Assembly: GCA_009760855.2 (NCBI GenBank)
Contig: WPIO01000001.1
Coordinates: 23,606,001 to 23,670,000 of the forward strand
Source of the DNA: Cristatella mucedo
Taxonomy: Eukaryota > Bryozoa > Phylactolaemata > Cristatellidae
DNA length: 64,000 nt
Direction: 5' to 3'
Part shown: positions 1-11,637 of the stretch, one piece after another
Numbering within the stretch: position 1 is the stretch's first letter
How the letters are laid out: the number at the start of each line of letters is the position of its first letter
Made by a program: the position numbers and the translations under genes
The notes under the pieces: generated by a model
The model's database searches: none
The model's input: only the letters and a program-made list of their open reading frames with translations
Told to the model about the DNA's origin: nothing

Positions 1-105
1 CAGCTAGGTTTTGCATTAAAAGCTGAATGTGTGTTTATAAGAGAACCAAGATGCGTAGAGTGTTGGTCACTAGAGTTTAATATGTGCCGGATATTTTTGT
101 TTTAG

Positions 106-202
106 TCACCCAGACACGCAGCTTATGCAGGTCTCGGACAAAGATATCATGGTCAATGTTGAGCTATGTGAAGGAAGATGCATCGATGGCTGTACAGCTT
201 TG
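106..202 (+). CDS. Putative internal exon of an unidentified gene
   Basis: A 97-nt open segment lies between a T-rich acceptor (TTTTGTTTTAG) and a strong donor (TTG|GTAAGTG). After one leading base it reads 32 codons without a stop, containing DKDIMVNVELCEGRCIDGC. It ends in phase 0, which matches the phase of the candidate terminal exon at 9539. The amino-acid mix (paired Cys, acidic and hydrophobic residues) looks protein-like, but I do not recognise the family. It could be a chance open frame between cryptic splice sites, since 32 codons is short. Confidence 0.35.
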
Positions 203-559
203 GTAAGTGCTATTTATTGTGCTTTAATTGTCGCTCATTTAAGAAGCCTGTATATTGCACGACTTGTTGATTTACTGCAAGTCACCTAAAGTGTCTTTGT
301 CCTACTACTGACTGCAGTGCCTCTGTGGATGGCGGAAAAGTATGGCTTTGCCGATAACTATCTCCCAGACCACGACGTAGCCCCACAACCGCTTGTGGCC
401 TGTGCCACTCGGGAGTGGGAATGTTTATCCAAGAATTGATTTGACTGTCTTACCTATGAGGAGTTACTGATCAAGGTGTCTTAATTACCAACCAGCCATC
501 AGTCTATTCCTTGCACTCACGCACGCATGCGTGCACGCATGTTTGTGTTGCCATCACCT

Positions 560-1200
560 TTATGCACTAGCGTAATTCAAGCATCGGATGCGGTCTCTCG
601 TCACCGATCGAAGTTGTCGTTAGACGAGCGCATTGCACTTATTGTACAGTCAGCCTACTTTTACCTAAGGACCGTCGCTACAATTGTGGCCTGCTTATTT
701 TAGATACGGGTACGAAGTCCACCAAACTCGTTCTTGGGTTTGTGGCATCTGTAGATTACTGCAATTCCTTCTGCTCCGGACTTCCGGCTCGTGGCCTTGA
801 CCGCCTGTGCCTGCTGCAAAACTAAGCAGCTCATTAAGTCCGTCGTCCAAGGCGTAGCTTCCTCATCGCACCACTTCTGTCTGAGCTTCACCGGCTCGCT
901 ATCAAGCATCTAATCAACTTCGAGATCATGCCAGTCTGGTCTACAGGCGCTTCACTCCCTTGAATAAGACCATCACACCCTGGTCTGTGCTCATCAAGTA
1001 TGTGCACGCATCTAGGCTTCCATTCATTTCAGCATCCGTAGTACTAATTTGAAAGCCTTCGGCTATTGGGCTTTCAGTTCGTATGCACCCAAAGTCTGGA
1101 GCTTGCTTCAGGTTTCAGTCTTGCTTCAGGTTTCACCTTGGCGCCGCACGGTCGAGACTGATTTAAGTCACTTGTTCAGGAGAGACCAATCAGTAGAAGC
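560..1200 (+). mobile_element. Degraded L2-like LINE fragment (RT C-terminal region)
   Basis: The order of motifs follows the young L2 copies at 29.2-29.9 kb: the 'gttagacgag...' segment, then the 'gatactaccaagtcc' type region, the 'ctgcaaaact' stretch and the 'ttcgtatgcacccaaagtctgga' type segment near 1075. Many substitutions and frame breaks make it an old copy. A short local duplication around 'gcttgcttcaggtttca' lies at 1103-1135. Confidence 0.6.
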
Positions 1201-1240
1201 AGCTGCCTCGCTCTTCGTACCATTTGTCTCATCAGGCTAA

Positions 1241-3296
1241 TTACAACTTCAGATCAGAACTTCTGATATAACAGATTATGCTTAGTGACTGTGTGTAACC
1301 TGATGTCTAGTTTCGTTGTCCTTGTCAGAGCACTCTTGGGATTTATTTCAAGCTTTAGTTGAGTAGTTACATGCTGATATTTTACGCAGGCTTTCTTTTC
1401 GGTGTTAGGATTTGCTGTGGCTGCGACTTAAGCCTCAGCTAAGACGTAGCTGTTCGGCTCAGATTTTCTTTAACCCAGTGAACTTATCTTGTTTGCTAAT
1501 GTGTTCGTTCCGAGCTTGGCTGTGCACGTGACAGTTCATGTGACTAGCCAGATATCACTGTCACACGCCTGTCGTTGGCCCCGAGTGTCTTGTGTGCTTT
1601 AGGATGCTGGCCTACGCATGATCCTTAACGTGCTTTCAAATGCTTGTTTAATCATGATACGGGGAATTTCATTAACCTTTTATAATTGCTTGCTTTGAAG
1701 TGAGCTTTAAAGCGCATGAATAGGTACTAGTTCTCTTAGAGTGCTAAGCAAACGAGTTGTTATTATTCTTGTTACTAAAACAATGATTTCAGATAGCCAC
1801 TTCACTGCAACTACAATATACATATGCATACAGGCAGTCCATTGAGATTCGGCTCAATAAATACAATGCTGTAAGCGCCGTGTTGGAAGCAGGAGAAAAG
1901 ATACTTTCTAAATGAATTATTAGAGCACTGGCTGGTAAATCAGAGCTAATAGATCAATTCTTTCACGATATTAAATTATCCTGCTCTCATTTCTAAGACA
2001 GGTGGCCTTCGACTGTGTCTTATTAAAATATTGCAAATTCAGATGTGCTTTCCCCAAATTAATTAAAATCTTGTAAATGACGACCCATCCGGATTAAAGG
2101 GCATTATTAAGAATGTTTGTAGATTGTATTGCATTGCTAAGCCTGGTGGATAAAAACTAGGTGCTTAGAAGATTTTTCCTGAAGCTTGACTGTTCAATTC
2201 ATGCTATTCAGTATATTCCTCTGAAGATGAATAAACTCACTGTCAGCATATATAATCCCCACTCATGACTAACAATTTACTTGCAATTGCAGCATGTAAT
2301 ATTGCTAAGCATAAGCTCAATCAACGAGTACACTCATTTCATGAAGGAAGGTAAAAACGCATTTGTTTCTATCTACTATCTTAGAAAATAGCAGCCCGTT
2401 TTTTGCAGAAACGTTTTTTGTGCAGATTTGTATTGGATCGTTTTCCAGCTCCCATAGCTTCATTTGTAAACGTCACCGCACGCTGAGGAAACTCGGTACA
2501 CTTACTATATGTAAGTGCGTGACGAAATGCTCGAGCACGTTGACTTTCGATTCTTTACTTTTCTAGGAGTGCTCGCTCTGCTCGGCTTGCGTGAGTTCAG
2601 ATCTCAGGAACGTGCTCAAGACTTCCTTCCTAGAACACCAAAACAAGAGAACATGCAAGCGCGTTCTCCCTTATGTCAGAGTAAGTTCCACCTGCTGAGA
2701 CATTCTGAGATTGCAGTGTTTTGCAAGCTTAAAATTTCAGTTATCTATTTGTACCTGTGTCGTATTAAGACAATAGCCAATTTACTTCTGCGAGAAACCG
2801 CTGAAATACTGTTTTTGACTTGAAGGCTTTGTGATTATTGCTCAGCTTGAATCGTATGCTAATGCAGTTTGGCTAGTTATAACAGTAAAAGACATAAATC
2901 ATTTGCTTTTGAAAATCGAAAGAATTAAGGCATCGCTATATTTTATTTTATCACATCCGGTATTCAGCATGAGCCCCAGCACAACTAATTTCAAGAGAAC
3001 GTTTTCACGTTGCTAGGATGCTCAAATTTGGACTAGCGGATAGCTAATAATAGCTAGCTTCTTAAGTGATGTCAAAGTAGTTCACCTCCATAGCACAAGG
3101 TGACTACGACTTTAAAGATAGATACACCTGACACATCTGAAAATTTGACGGTTTAACTAAAGCTTGGATCTTTTCCCTTACGACTAGTATTTTAAATGCA
3201 AGATATCTACTTAAGCGAGACGAGGAATAAAAAATAAAAACAATACATTTGTATAGCACTTTAGAGAACAAAATCATTTCCTTGGCCCTTTATATG
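1241..3296. other. AT-rich stretch with no recognisable gene
   Basis: I see no supported exon or complete repeat here. Two open frames (2363-2566 and 2515-2823) occur in AT-rich DNA without recognisable protein content. If the segments at 106 and 9539 belong to one gene, this would be intron. Confidence 0.5.
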
Positions 3297-3419
3297 TCCC
3301 AGCACCTTTCAAAAGAGCTGTAGTCAGGCCATATCGTAAGAAAGCGACTATTATTATTATATATGCTGTAAAGGAAGTATTAAAATAAGGCTAGTGGTAA
3401 AATGCACAATTTCAGCACT

Positions 3420-4165
3420 TAATAATAATAATAATACACTTGGAATAGCGCCTTCATATAATTCAGACTTTTTCTAAGTACTTTACAGTTGCTGAAAATG
3501 AAGCACGATCGGCTGGCTAGTGGTAGCATGCTCAATAAACAACAAGAATAACAAGGTTAGGGGTAACATACACATGCAAGTGTGGTTAGTGGCAGAATGT
3601 ACACTGTCAGCACGCATAAGCACATAAAGGACGAATCACGGGGACCCATTAAATGATGTCCTACATAGATGCGTTTTTAGTTTATTTGAATTTTAGACAA
3701 GTCAGATGTCTTGATGCAGGTCGGGAGTAGGTTCCAGGCTTTGGGAGTATATGAACTAAAGGCACGGTCTCCAAATGATTTGAGATTTGTACGCGGTATG
3801 GATAACTAGTTAGATTCCGAAAGCGGGTGGTTAGATGCTTAGCGTGGTTGGGGATCAGATCTGATAGGTAGGCTGGAGCCAAAGAATTAAGGGACCGAAA
3901 AGTGAGTGACAAAAACCTTGAAGTCGATGCGTTGCTTGACTGGGAGCCAGTGCAGCTCTTATGCACACAAAAGGACAAATCACGCGGACCTACCGAATTC
4001 TGCTATAGGCAGGTACGGTTTTAGCTTATTTTTAACTATCTTCAAGTCAGTGGATGTCGCGATGTCAGTCGAGCGTATTCCGGGATTTAGAAGCACGGGA
4101 ACTAAAGTAAAGGGCTGTCTCCAAAGGATTTGAGGTTTTCTGGAGGCACAGCCAAGTGTCGCGAC
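3420..4165 (-). mobile_element. L2-like LINE, 3' portion, two partial copies; interrupted at right end
   Basis: Read on the minus strand, this matches the C-terminal coding and 3' tail of the L2 family (AATAATAATAAT end at 3420, the 'tagtggcagaatg' 3' region, then the trp-asn-ser-leu-pro segment). A second partial copy starts near 3955 and reaches about 4165, where a 1.2 kb insertion begins. A short plus-strand scrap of the L2 RT start ('cccagcacctttcaaaagag') precedes it at 3299-3345. Confidence 0.75.
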
Positions 4166-4275
4166 ACGCGTCAGAAGTGTCAGGGTGGGGGTACGTACAT
4201 TTCCCCCCTGGACGTTCCCACCCCCCCCCGACATTTCCCCCGGACATTCTCCCCTGGGGTAGGACATTCCCCGGT

Positions 4276-4608
4276 ATATGGTTTAATTTAATGTAATGTA
4301 TCTCTGTCTGTTACTCCACAAAGTTATAAAGACCAGGTGGGTGTTACGCAGGAGAGTTTTGTATAGCGCACTCACAGCCTAAGCGGCTTTCGGTACGCAT
4401 TCGGTAGCCAACAGACTTAGTCTCACGCAACAGCGAGAAAGTGAGAAGCATAGCAGAGTCAGGAGAGCAGTTGAGGTAGTGAGTAGCACGGAAGTAGCAG
4501 CTCAGGACCGCTGAAAAGGATGAGCCATAGTCGGCAGCAGGAGAGTAGTTGTCGTTGCGTAAGAATTGTGGAAGCGAGCTCCACAGTCTAGGACATGCAG
4601 AGCTAAAG
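4276..4608 (-). mobile_element. LINE-B 3' end (truncated)
   Basis: On the minus strand this matches the 3' third of the LINE-B copy at 36358-36660, including the 'cggtacgcattcggta' word, the 'ctactctcctgctgccgac' region and the terminal motif 'ggagatacattacatt'. Its 5' break joins directly to the TTTAGGG-like array at 4613. Confidence 0.75.
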
Positions 4609-4612
4609 CTTC

Positions 4613-4906
4613 TGGTTTAGGGTTTTAGGGCTTAGTGTTTGGCGTTTTAGGGTTTGGGTTTTTAGGGTTTAGGGTTTAAGGTTTTTATGGTTTAGAGTTT
4701 AGGATTTAGTGTTTAGGGTTTACGGTTTTAGGGTTTAGTGTTTAGGGTTTAGGGTTTTTAAGGTTTAAAGGTTTTTTGTGTTTAGTTTTTAGGATTTAGT
4801 GTTTACGGTTTACAGTTTTAGGGTTTAATGTTTAGAGTTTTAGGGTTTGGGGTTTTATGGGTTTAGGGTTTATAGTTTTAGCGTTTAGGATTTAGGATTT
4901 AGGGTA
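4613..4906 (+). repeat. Degenerate TTTAGGG-type array (interstitial telomere-like)
   Basis: About 290 bp consist of TTTAGGG, TTTTAGGG, TTTAGTG, TTTACGG and close variants, with many exact TTTAGGG heptamers (for example near 4616, 4660, 4712 and 4741). It is not the TTAGGG hexamer usual in animals. It could be an interstitial telomeric relic, or a satellite that happens to be telomere-like. Confidence 0.85.
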
Positions 4907-5256
4907 GGCTGTGCCTCCGCCGTCTAAATCCACCCTTGCTGGTATTCGCGCTTTAATTAGTGAGTATTAGGGCGTAACGAGATCTCTTGAGATCGAGTTA
5001 TACTCTGAGGCTTCGTGCCCATTTTCAGGAACGCGCGGCACGCGTAGCGTGAACCCGCTTTGACTGGTACGAATACGTGCCAGGCGGCGTCGAGCGGGAC
5101 CTAACTCTCGCGGAACAGAACTGTATAGCTAGCCGACGCGGCTGCCGCCGCAACTGCCACGGCCGCTCGCTCCGTTAGAAACCATCCTTCCAATTCATCC
5201 ATCCTTCTAATTATACTGAGTTGATTTTATTTTAATAGAGCGTAAACTGCATTTGA

Positions 5257-5340
5257 TTATATATATATATATATATATATGTAATGTATATATACTAGTT
5301 AAAATCTTTTTTCTATATATATATATATATATATATATAT
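5257..5340. repeat. Two (TA)n tracts
   Basis: Pure TA runs at about 5257-5280 and 5314-5340 are separated by 33 bp that contain 'tatatatactagtt'. Confidence 0.9.
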
Positions 5341-5449
5341 CTGTATTCTTAGTTACACATTCATCAACATAGTGGGAATGTCGGGGGGGAATTTCCTAGG
5401 GTCCACCAAGGGGGGATGCGGGGGGGGGGGAGAACGTCCTACAACCGTC

Positions 5450-6930
5450 GGGAGTGGTACTATCGGCTTTGTCAAGGTGGGAAGGAGCTCCGATACGTAC
5501 GATGGAGCCAGAGAAAGAGGCAAGTAGAAAGTGAGTGGCAAAACCTGGAAGTTGATGCGCTACTTGATGGGAAGCCGGTGAAGGTCGACGAAAAGTGATG
5601 TAATGTGGCAACTGCGACGTTCACGATAGACAAGAATGGCTTCGGAGATTTGCAACAACTGCAAGCGCCTATTTCACAAACCGTAAGACCTTCAATTAGT
5701 GAGTTACACAAATTGAGACAAGATGTCGTAAATACATAGGCCAATTTGGATGTAGTATTCCTATCTAAGCAACCCCAAGTTTTCAGCAATATTATTTAAT
5801 AAAAGTAGGCAGACTACTGAATTTGAAGTAGCTTCAGTCTTCTACTCAAAAGTCACTTAAGAACGGAATTCCTAGATCTCCTGCCGATGCCGTGGGAGAG
5901 ATGCTGGCTGAGCCCATCTTCAGGAGTGGGTTTTCCAATTTCCGGGTCACGCTTTATTTGCCCATAGCTAGTAAGTTGGTTTTACCATCATTCACTTTGA
6001 GAAAGCTTGCTGTAATTCAAGTGTGAAAGCCAGCAATAAATGCAGCAAAGGAGCTGAGAGAATTTGACATGCAGAAAATCTGGTAGAGATCAAAATGGAA
6101 GTACAGCTATGCGTCATCTGCATAGAAATAAAAGGTTGGGTTGTGCTTGATGATTACATCGGCTAGAAGAAAAGACCCTATTGTGAAATGGAGTGGACCA
6201 AGAAAATATCCTTAGGAAGCCTGAACCATTGCAGAGCAGTGTCAGTGATGCCCAGGCGAGATGAGAGGCGCTCAAGGAGAATATGGTGATCAATAATATC
6301 AAACGCTTCTGAAAGATCCAGCAAAACAAGCAGAGAAACTGAACCTAAGTATGCTTTCCTGAGAAGATCGGTATATACCCAAATCAATGCTGACTCTGTG
6401 GATTGATGGCTTGAGCTAACGTGCTAGGTTTGAAGTTTTTATGTAAGAGTTTAGCTGGTCTGCCACTACTATTTCTAGTGTCTTTGATAGGAACGACAGA
6501 AGGGAGACTGGGTGTAAGTTACTGATGTTCTCACCGTCTAGTGTTGCCTTCTTAATAAGTAGCCGTACAACAGCCTTCATGCAGGGTGCAGGGACATGAC
6601 CTGAGGCTAAGGAAATATTTATTGCTAGCTATGCATGGCAGCAGATCTGAATATTACAGACGTAGGACAGTGGGTGTATGGTCTAGAGAGCTAGCAGTCT
6701 ACTTTGTCTGGGCGATAAATTTCGTAAGGTCACTGGTGGATGGTTTGAAGGCTAATATTGAGGTGCTGGGAGAAGTTGAGGGATGCGAGTAGTGTGGCGA
6801 TGGTACTTGGGGGGGGGCGGGAGTAGTCCCGTGAGGGCTCATTTACCTTAAGAATGGACTCTCTGACCTTCTCTATCTGATTCTGCATAAGCTGTCTTTA
6901 TCCGTTCAAAAAGGTCCAACGGATTGTATG
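5450..6930 (-). mobile_element. Old L2-like LINE, RT domain and C-terminus
   Basis: The minus-strand translation includes VSLLVLLDLSEAFDIIDHH (RT motif A region) and RLSSRLGITDTALQWF near 6190-6330. The match extends past the point (near 6600) where the young L2 copies are truncated, so it preserves more 5' sequence. Several frame breaks and a poly-G tract at 6809-6818 mark it as inactive. Confidence 0.8.
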
Positions 6931-9538
6931 CACACAGAGCGGTTCCCGGGAGTTTAAATTTTCTTTGACTTGCAATTAAATTCCCAATAGGTCAGACCGT
7001 CCTGCTGTCAGAAAACCCAGCCTCCGCTCAGATACTGCTCAGATACTGGGGCGTGCGACATGCGGCTGCAAACGTGCCTGCGCACATTACGCCAGACGAG
7101 GCATTTTAAAACGGCAGATCGACGAATTTAAAACGAGTCGATAGTTGCATTTTATTCGGAAGTTAATTTATTATTCTTGTTGAAGTCTAAGCCAGCTGAT
7201 ATTTGTGGGTGCCCGACACTGGCCCAAAAAAGGCCCATCCGCTGACACCACGCGCCTGTGCGTTCGTTTTCGCTTGCAATCGCGTTTCTCTTACCGCTTA
7301 GCTCAACGTAGTTCGATGAGCTTTCGCAAGCTGTATAGCTGGGCAGAAGACAGGATGTTTTTGCATCAGGTCTCTCTGTGTACGCAAGATTTTAGTTTGC
7401 AATGTATCTCCGACACTTTATTGTCTCCGGGTTTTATGTTGAGCGTTTCTTTGGACTATATATACGCCAGCAATTTCCTTGCTGGAACATTTAGTTCAGC
7501 AGCTATATTACTTGCTGCAATCATTTAGAAAAGAGATTGTCGTTGGCCTTCATCTAGCCATAAAGAGGAGTCCGTGCTGAAAAGGTAGCGCCGATACTAT
7601 TTCCGTTAGCTGCACTTAGACGATAACCAGAGGCTGCCGCTTGAATTAATCGCAGGCCTGCTGCCATCAACCTGACCTGTCCTTGATCTCACCTGACCTT
7701 GACCTGACCTCGGCAATCTGCTATCCGCTACTAGAGCTTTAGCTTTTTTCGTATTTCAGACTGTCCGCGCGAAGCTCACGAGCCCCAAAGCACCTCCATA
7801 GGTAAAAAAATACGGGATTTCGCTGTAATTCACGAAAGTAATCAGAAGAGGACGAACTTAGATACATTGACCTACCAAGGTGAAGCACCTTGTACAGCGA
7901 TTATAAATAATGATAACGATAAAGCACTTTTAAAGTGCATTAGGAGAGCTAGGCTTTATCGTAGGACTGTATAGACGCTGAAAATCAAAACTTGTCATTA
8001 AGAGTGAATGGCGTTTTCTATATCCTTAAATGTACGTGCTGCTATACAAATATGAGTATACCACATGCACGAACGAAGTTTTAAATATGAAGGTATCAAA
8101 CTATGGAAGAAACGAGCTTTACCTGTAAATAAACTACATGAAATATATAAATATAATGCATAAAAAATATAACTTGGACTAAACAATATGAAGCCACTGT
8201 TTTTATACGATCCAGTTAAAACGTCCGAGAAAGATTCTCAATGAATTGCAGCTACAATTTATTGCTATGGTAATAGATAATGAAGACTTTGATTAGCTAA
8301 TACAATTAATTTAGTAAATACCTATTACCATATATCCGATTGATGATAAACAACTGGTTTGGTCCAATTATCGTTCGGTGACTTATTGCTACCCACACTG
8401 CAAGTCTGGCGACAGGATTTTAGGATCCGTTAATGTAGGCGTCTTGCCCCAGTGGCTGCGTAAAACTGCGAACGGCAGGGTATTGCTTAGTGTCAACTGT
8501 CTTTAGAAAAATCCCATCACCATCATAATTCGAAAATGATTGTTCCTGGTATCTAGAATCCACGATACTAACCAAGTTACACACCTGATAGGCCGTCATG
8601 TTACTAATTGCATCGGATGAGCCACTAGTATATGCAGAACCACATCAGGTTAAACAGTTGGTAAAGCTAAAGTGAGCCTGATGAAATACGTGTCTTAATA
8701 AATGGCTATGAAATCGTCGTTACAGAAGACTCATTTCTGCTCGCTCCAAGGAATTAGCTTCTGAATATTTACACAGAAGAACATCTTCAGAGATAGTTTT
8801 GTGATTGTGTTATGATAACTATTTGTGACTGATACGGTATTCAATAAAGCTGTTATATAATACTATGCTTGTGAAAAATAGGGGAACTTAAACGTCGCTT
8901 TGGTAGGCCTGCTTTATTGTCCGCTGACCTAGCTGCTGAGCCCGCCGCATTGAGGGCAATCTCGTAGTTCTCTCTTATTCTAGCTACATCTATTAGCTAT
9001 CAATATAAGCTGTACGACAGCTCAAATAACACTCTCTATCAGTTCTCGTTTCTGCGTACTAGTTTTTATTTTTCGATTGCTTTAGAATAAAAGTAGCCGT
9101 TATATCTGAAAGAATTTGATTTCGTAACTGGGACAGAGAGACATCTCTAGCTTCTACTCATTCACATGAGGATCGGGCTGCGAAGCCTTAACTTTTTTTT
9201 ATCTATTACCAGCCAGACTTTTGACGCTACAATTGTGTAAGTTAAAATCAGTCCTCTCCTCACCCACTTTCCTAAGCTTCTAGATGTAGGCTCGGGTGTA
9301 GTCTTTGCAGCTGAGCGGTCACATTCTCCGGATATTAACTGTGCAGCTGGTAAGTTTTCACCCTTTCTCCGTCAACAACATCCGTTTATATTCGATAAAG
9401 TGATTACCACAACTAAGGCAAGCAAAAGATTACTAGTCAATCGTAGAACCTGCTGTTTACGTTTCTCCGAGGTTGCCTTTCATTTAGCCACACGCTACTC
9501 TTTAGTTACGATGATATTCGTTTTTCTCCTCTTTCAGG
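6931..9538. other. No recognisable gene; scraps of LINE
   Basis: A 107-codon open frame at 7205-7528 has no recognisable domain. Near 9270-9340 a minus-strand piece ('gcttctagatgtaggctcg') resembles the 5' part of LINE-B at about 39570. The remainder is AT-rich and unassigned. Confidence 0.45.
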
Positions 9539-9659
9539 ATAGCGATAGAGTACCGGAGAACTGGGGTCTGCTGAATGAGAATGATAAAAAGCTGCACATG
9601 TGGTACAGGGCAAAGTGCCTCTACGACCGGACGTGGTGCAACGACGAGCTCGGCCAATG
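9539..9659 (+). CDS. Putative terminal exon of an unidentified gene
   Basis: A strong acceptor (TTTTTCTCCTCTTTCAG) is followed by 39-40 open codons ending in TGA at 9657-9659. The reading frame contains WGLLNENDKKLHMWYRAKC and then LYDRTWCNDELGQ. Composition is protein-like, and phase 0 entry is compatible with the segment ending at 202. I do not recognise the family, and no AATAAA is obvious close downstream. Some or all intervening exons may be missing from this reading. Confidence 0.4.
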
Positions 9660-9884
9660 AGCTCGCTCGCGCCGCTCGGGGTTCGAGCACTCCGTCGGAG
9701 CCGCGACACTTCGGTGGCTGTAGCGCGGTGCGGCGTGTTGCCACTGAGCGACGCGGCGGACTATTGTAAGAGAGCGGCAGCTCAAGCCAACAGCCACGAG
9801 ATCCAAAACCGTTCTGCTTCTGGACGCATGAGCGCTTATTTGCCAGTAACCATGTTCACCGCGATTCTTTCCGCCGGCGATTGA

Positions 9885-9965
9885 AGGTAGAAGCTACTCT
9901 GTAACAGCTTCTACGCTACGCTGTAACAGGTTGAAGGTAGAAGCTACGCTGCAACAGCTGTGCTC
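9885..9965. repeat. Short tandem and inverted repeat of 'gaaggtagaagctac'
   Basis: 'ttgaaggtagaagctac(t/g)ctg(t/c)aacag' occurs twice (about 9882 and 9930), with a partial inverted copy 'cttctacgctacgctgtaacag' between them. Confidence 0.7.
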
Positions 9966-10306
9966 ATGCAACGCCTGCGTACATTAGAAAAGATTTCAGA
10001 ACGCGTTTTTTCATCAGCAGGCTCAGAAACTCAACAATTTTAGCGAACCGCATCTAGCCAAATCGCATGTAGCAGGGGAAATTTCGTAACACGTGTAAGG
10101 CAATTACCAAACATAATCTAACTACCGAACATTCTAGATAAGCCTATTCTAGATAAGCACAGTATGGCTTGTTTCACTTGGGATGCTGGACGGGGTGCGC
10201 CATGCTAAGCTGGTGTTACCCGAAGTAAGTACCCGAAAAAGAATCGTCCGAGTGGCCGCGATAATGAACAGTTCTTCTCAGTCGGTGAGTTAGCCGACAT
10301 GCCATT

Positions 10307-10475
10307 GAGCACGCGCCCTGCGGTTAAGGCGCTCGCCCCGACCAAGGTCGACGTGAATGTAGATAACGGAATGCCGATTCCCGAGGTCGTGGGCTCGAGC
10401 CCATGCCATTTGTAATGAGCCTGGTAGGAGATTGACTTCTCTTACGGCGCTTTGCAAGTGAATTGCATAGACAAT
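10307..10475 (+). mobile_element. SINE-1 (tRNA-headed, L2-type tail), diverged
   Basis: It begins 'gagcacgcgccctgcggttaagg' (box A-like) and has a box B-like 'gtcgtgggctcgagccc'. It ends with 'gacttctcttacggcgctttgcaa', the diverged form of the tail shared with the L2 LINE. An insertion separates the A-box and B-box parts relative to the copies at 44269 and 54597. Confidence 0.65.
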
Positions 10476-10621
10476 TTGAGCAAGCGTGTTGAATTATGAC
10501 CTCCCCGGTATTTCCGCCCGCAAGGAACGCAGTATCGGCTCTGCAAGCTAAGCTCTCCTTTGAAGGTTAAACGGCCACAAATCAGCGTGTTCGGTCATGT
10601 ACTTTTTGCTCAACATGAGAA

Positions 10622-10704
10622 CATTACTTGGCGATTGCATATATGACATCAGCATTACTTGGCGATTGCATATATGACATCAGCATTACTTGGCGATTGC
10701 ATAT
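10622..10704 (+). repeat. 31-bp tandem repeat, 2.7 copies
   Basis: The unit begins 'cattacttggcgattgcata' and ends 'tatgacatcag'. Copies start at 10622, 10653 and 10684 (the last partial) and are identical as far as they go, which implies recent duplication. Confidence 0.95.
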
Positions 10705-11336
10705 CGATGCCCCGGTCTTTGGCGGCATTCGGGGCTCTTACAATATCTGCTGTTGCTCATTTAGCAAGCTAAATTAAGTAAAGCTCGACTGATGAATGCG
10801 CAAAACACCTCAGAGCTCTCAAGTAACCCACTGCTTCACGCGCAGCGGTCATTTAATTTGCCTCGTTTGTCCCTGAAGCAGCAGGCACCCAGTTTGGAAG
10901 ATACGGCAATTTTTGGTGACGGGTCTATACAACCGAGTTGTTATTGAAATGGCTAAAAGAAGCGGCTGCCATGATAGTTAAATAGTTAAAGGTGATGGTT
11001 CTCCACAATCGTAGGAGAGGTATTCGGCTGCATCCGCAGTTTAATCGCTTTCAGAGAAGCATTTAGGATGTTATTATAGACGAAGAGCATAACAGGCATA
11101 ATAATGATTCTTAACAAGTGAATTGAAGGAAACCGATTTGGGAGCTAAATCTCCATACGGGTGCTTTACAGGTCTCTGCATGAGAAGCAATAATCAAGGA
11201 TTAGTGCAAGGCATCATACTTAGGCAAGCATGCACGAGCACACATGACGGCCACTGGTCATTAGGCCCGGGTTAGTAACTTGAACTGAATTGCACTGGGG
11301 CAGCTCTCAGCTTAGCTGCGATGGGAGCCCTTGCCA

Positions 11337-11567
11337 TAGCGGGTCGACTAGGGCGCTTAGTACAGACCCAGCTCCTGACCCACCAAGCTCAGGTTAGTAT
11401 GGAGCTTTATGTAGGCGATGCGGTTAGGAGATGGAGCGACTAATGTGCTTGTCTTAGCGGGTTCGATTAGGACACCTAGAACAGGCACGGCTCCTGGTCT
11501 ATCCGCTAAAGTTAGAATGAAGCCTGGTGCAGACGATGCGGTCAGGATGGGCACCGACTAATATGCT
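11337..11567 (+). repeat. 113-bp tandem duplication
   Basis: Two diverged units (11337-11449 and 11455-11567) both run from 'tagcgggt' through 'gctcctg' and 'gatgcggt' to 'gactaat(g/a)tgct'. Confidence 0.85.
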
Positions 11568-11637
11568 GAAGTAGAAATAGCAGCTACGCTCGAGGTCAGG
11601 AGTTTAGAGGAGGGAGAATATAATGGGATGACTGACA

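Larger units (their letters stand above)
4200..5439. other. 1.24 kb composite insertion with C-rich/G-rich inverted ends
   Basis: The left end (4200-4273) is C-rich with repeated 'gacatttccccc' words. The right end (5373-5439) is G-rich with 'gggaatgtcggggggga' and ends in 'agaacgtcc', the complement of 'ggacgttc' at 4210. The ends are therefore imperfect inverted repeats of about 60-70 bp. Both flanks are minus-strand L2 sequence, and the right flank resumes roughly where the left stops. Inside are a LINE-B 3' end, a TTTAGGG-like array, a CpG-rich block and two (TA)n tracts. No transposase-like frame is visible. Its class is unknown. Confidence 0.55.

Noticed and set aside
316-439. Open segment PLWMAEKYGFADNYLPDHDV onward after a TGACTGCAG acceptor
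   Set aside because: About 40 codons open, but it requires phase 1 entry, which does not match the upstream segment ending at 202. The length is compatible with chance.
4613-4906. A chromosome end at the telomere-like array
   Set aside because: The sequence continues for kilobases on both sides with LINE DNA, and the array is degenerate, so it is interstitial.
7205-7528. A 107-codon open frame on the plus strand
   Set aside because: No recognisable motif, no splice or neighbour support, and AT-rich surroundings.
10622-10704. CRISPR-like direct repeats
   Set aside because: The 31-bp units are head-to-tail without spacers, and the context is animal DNA.
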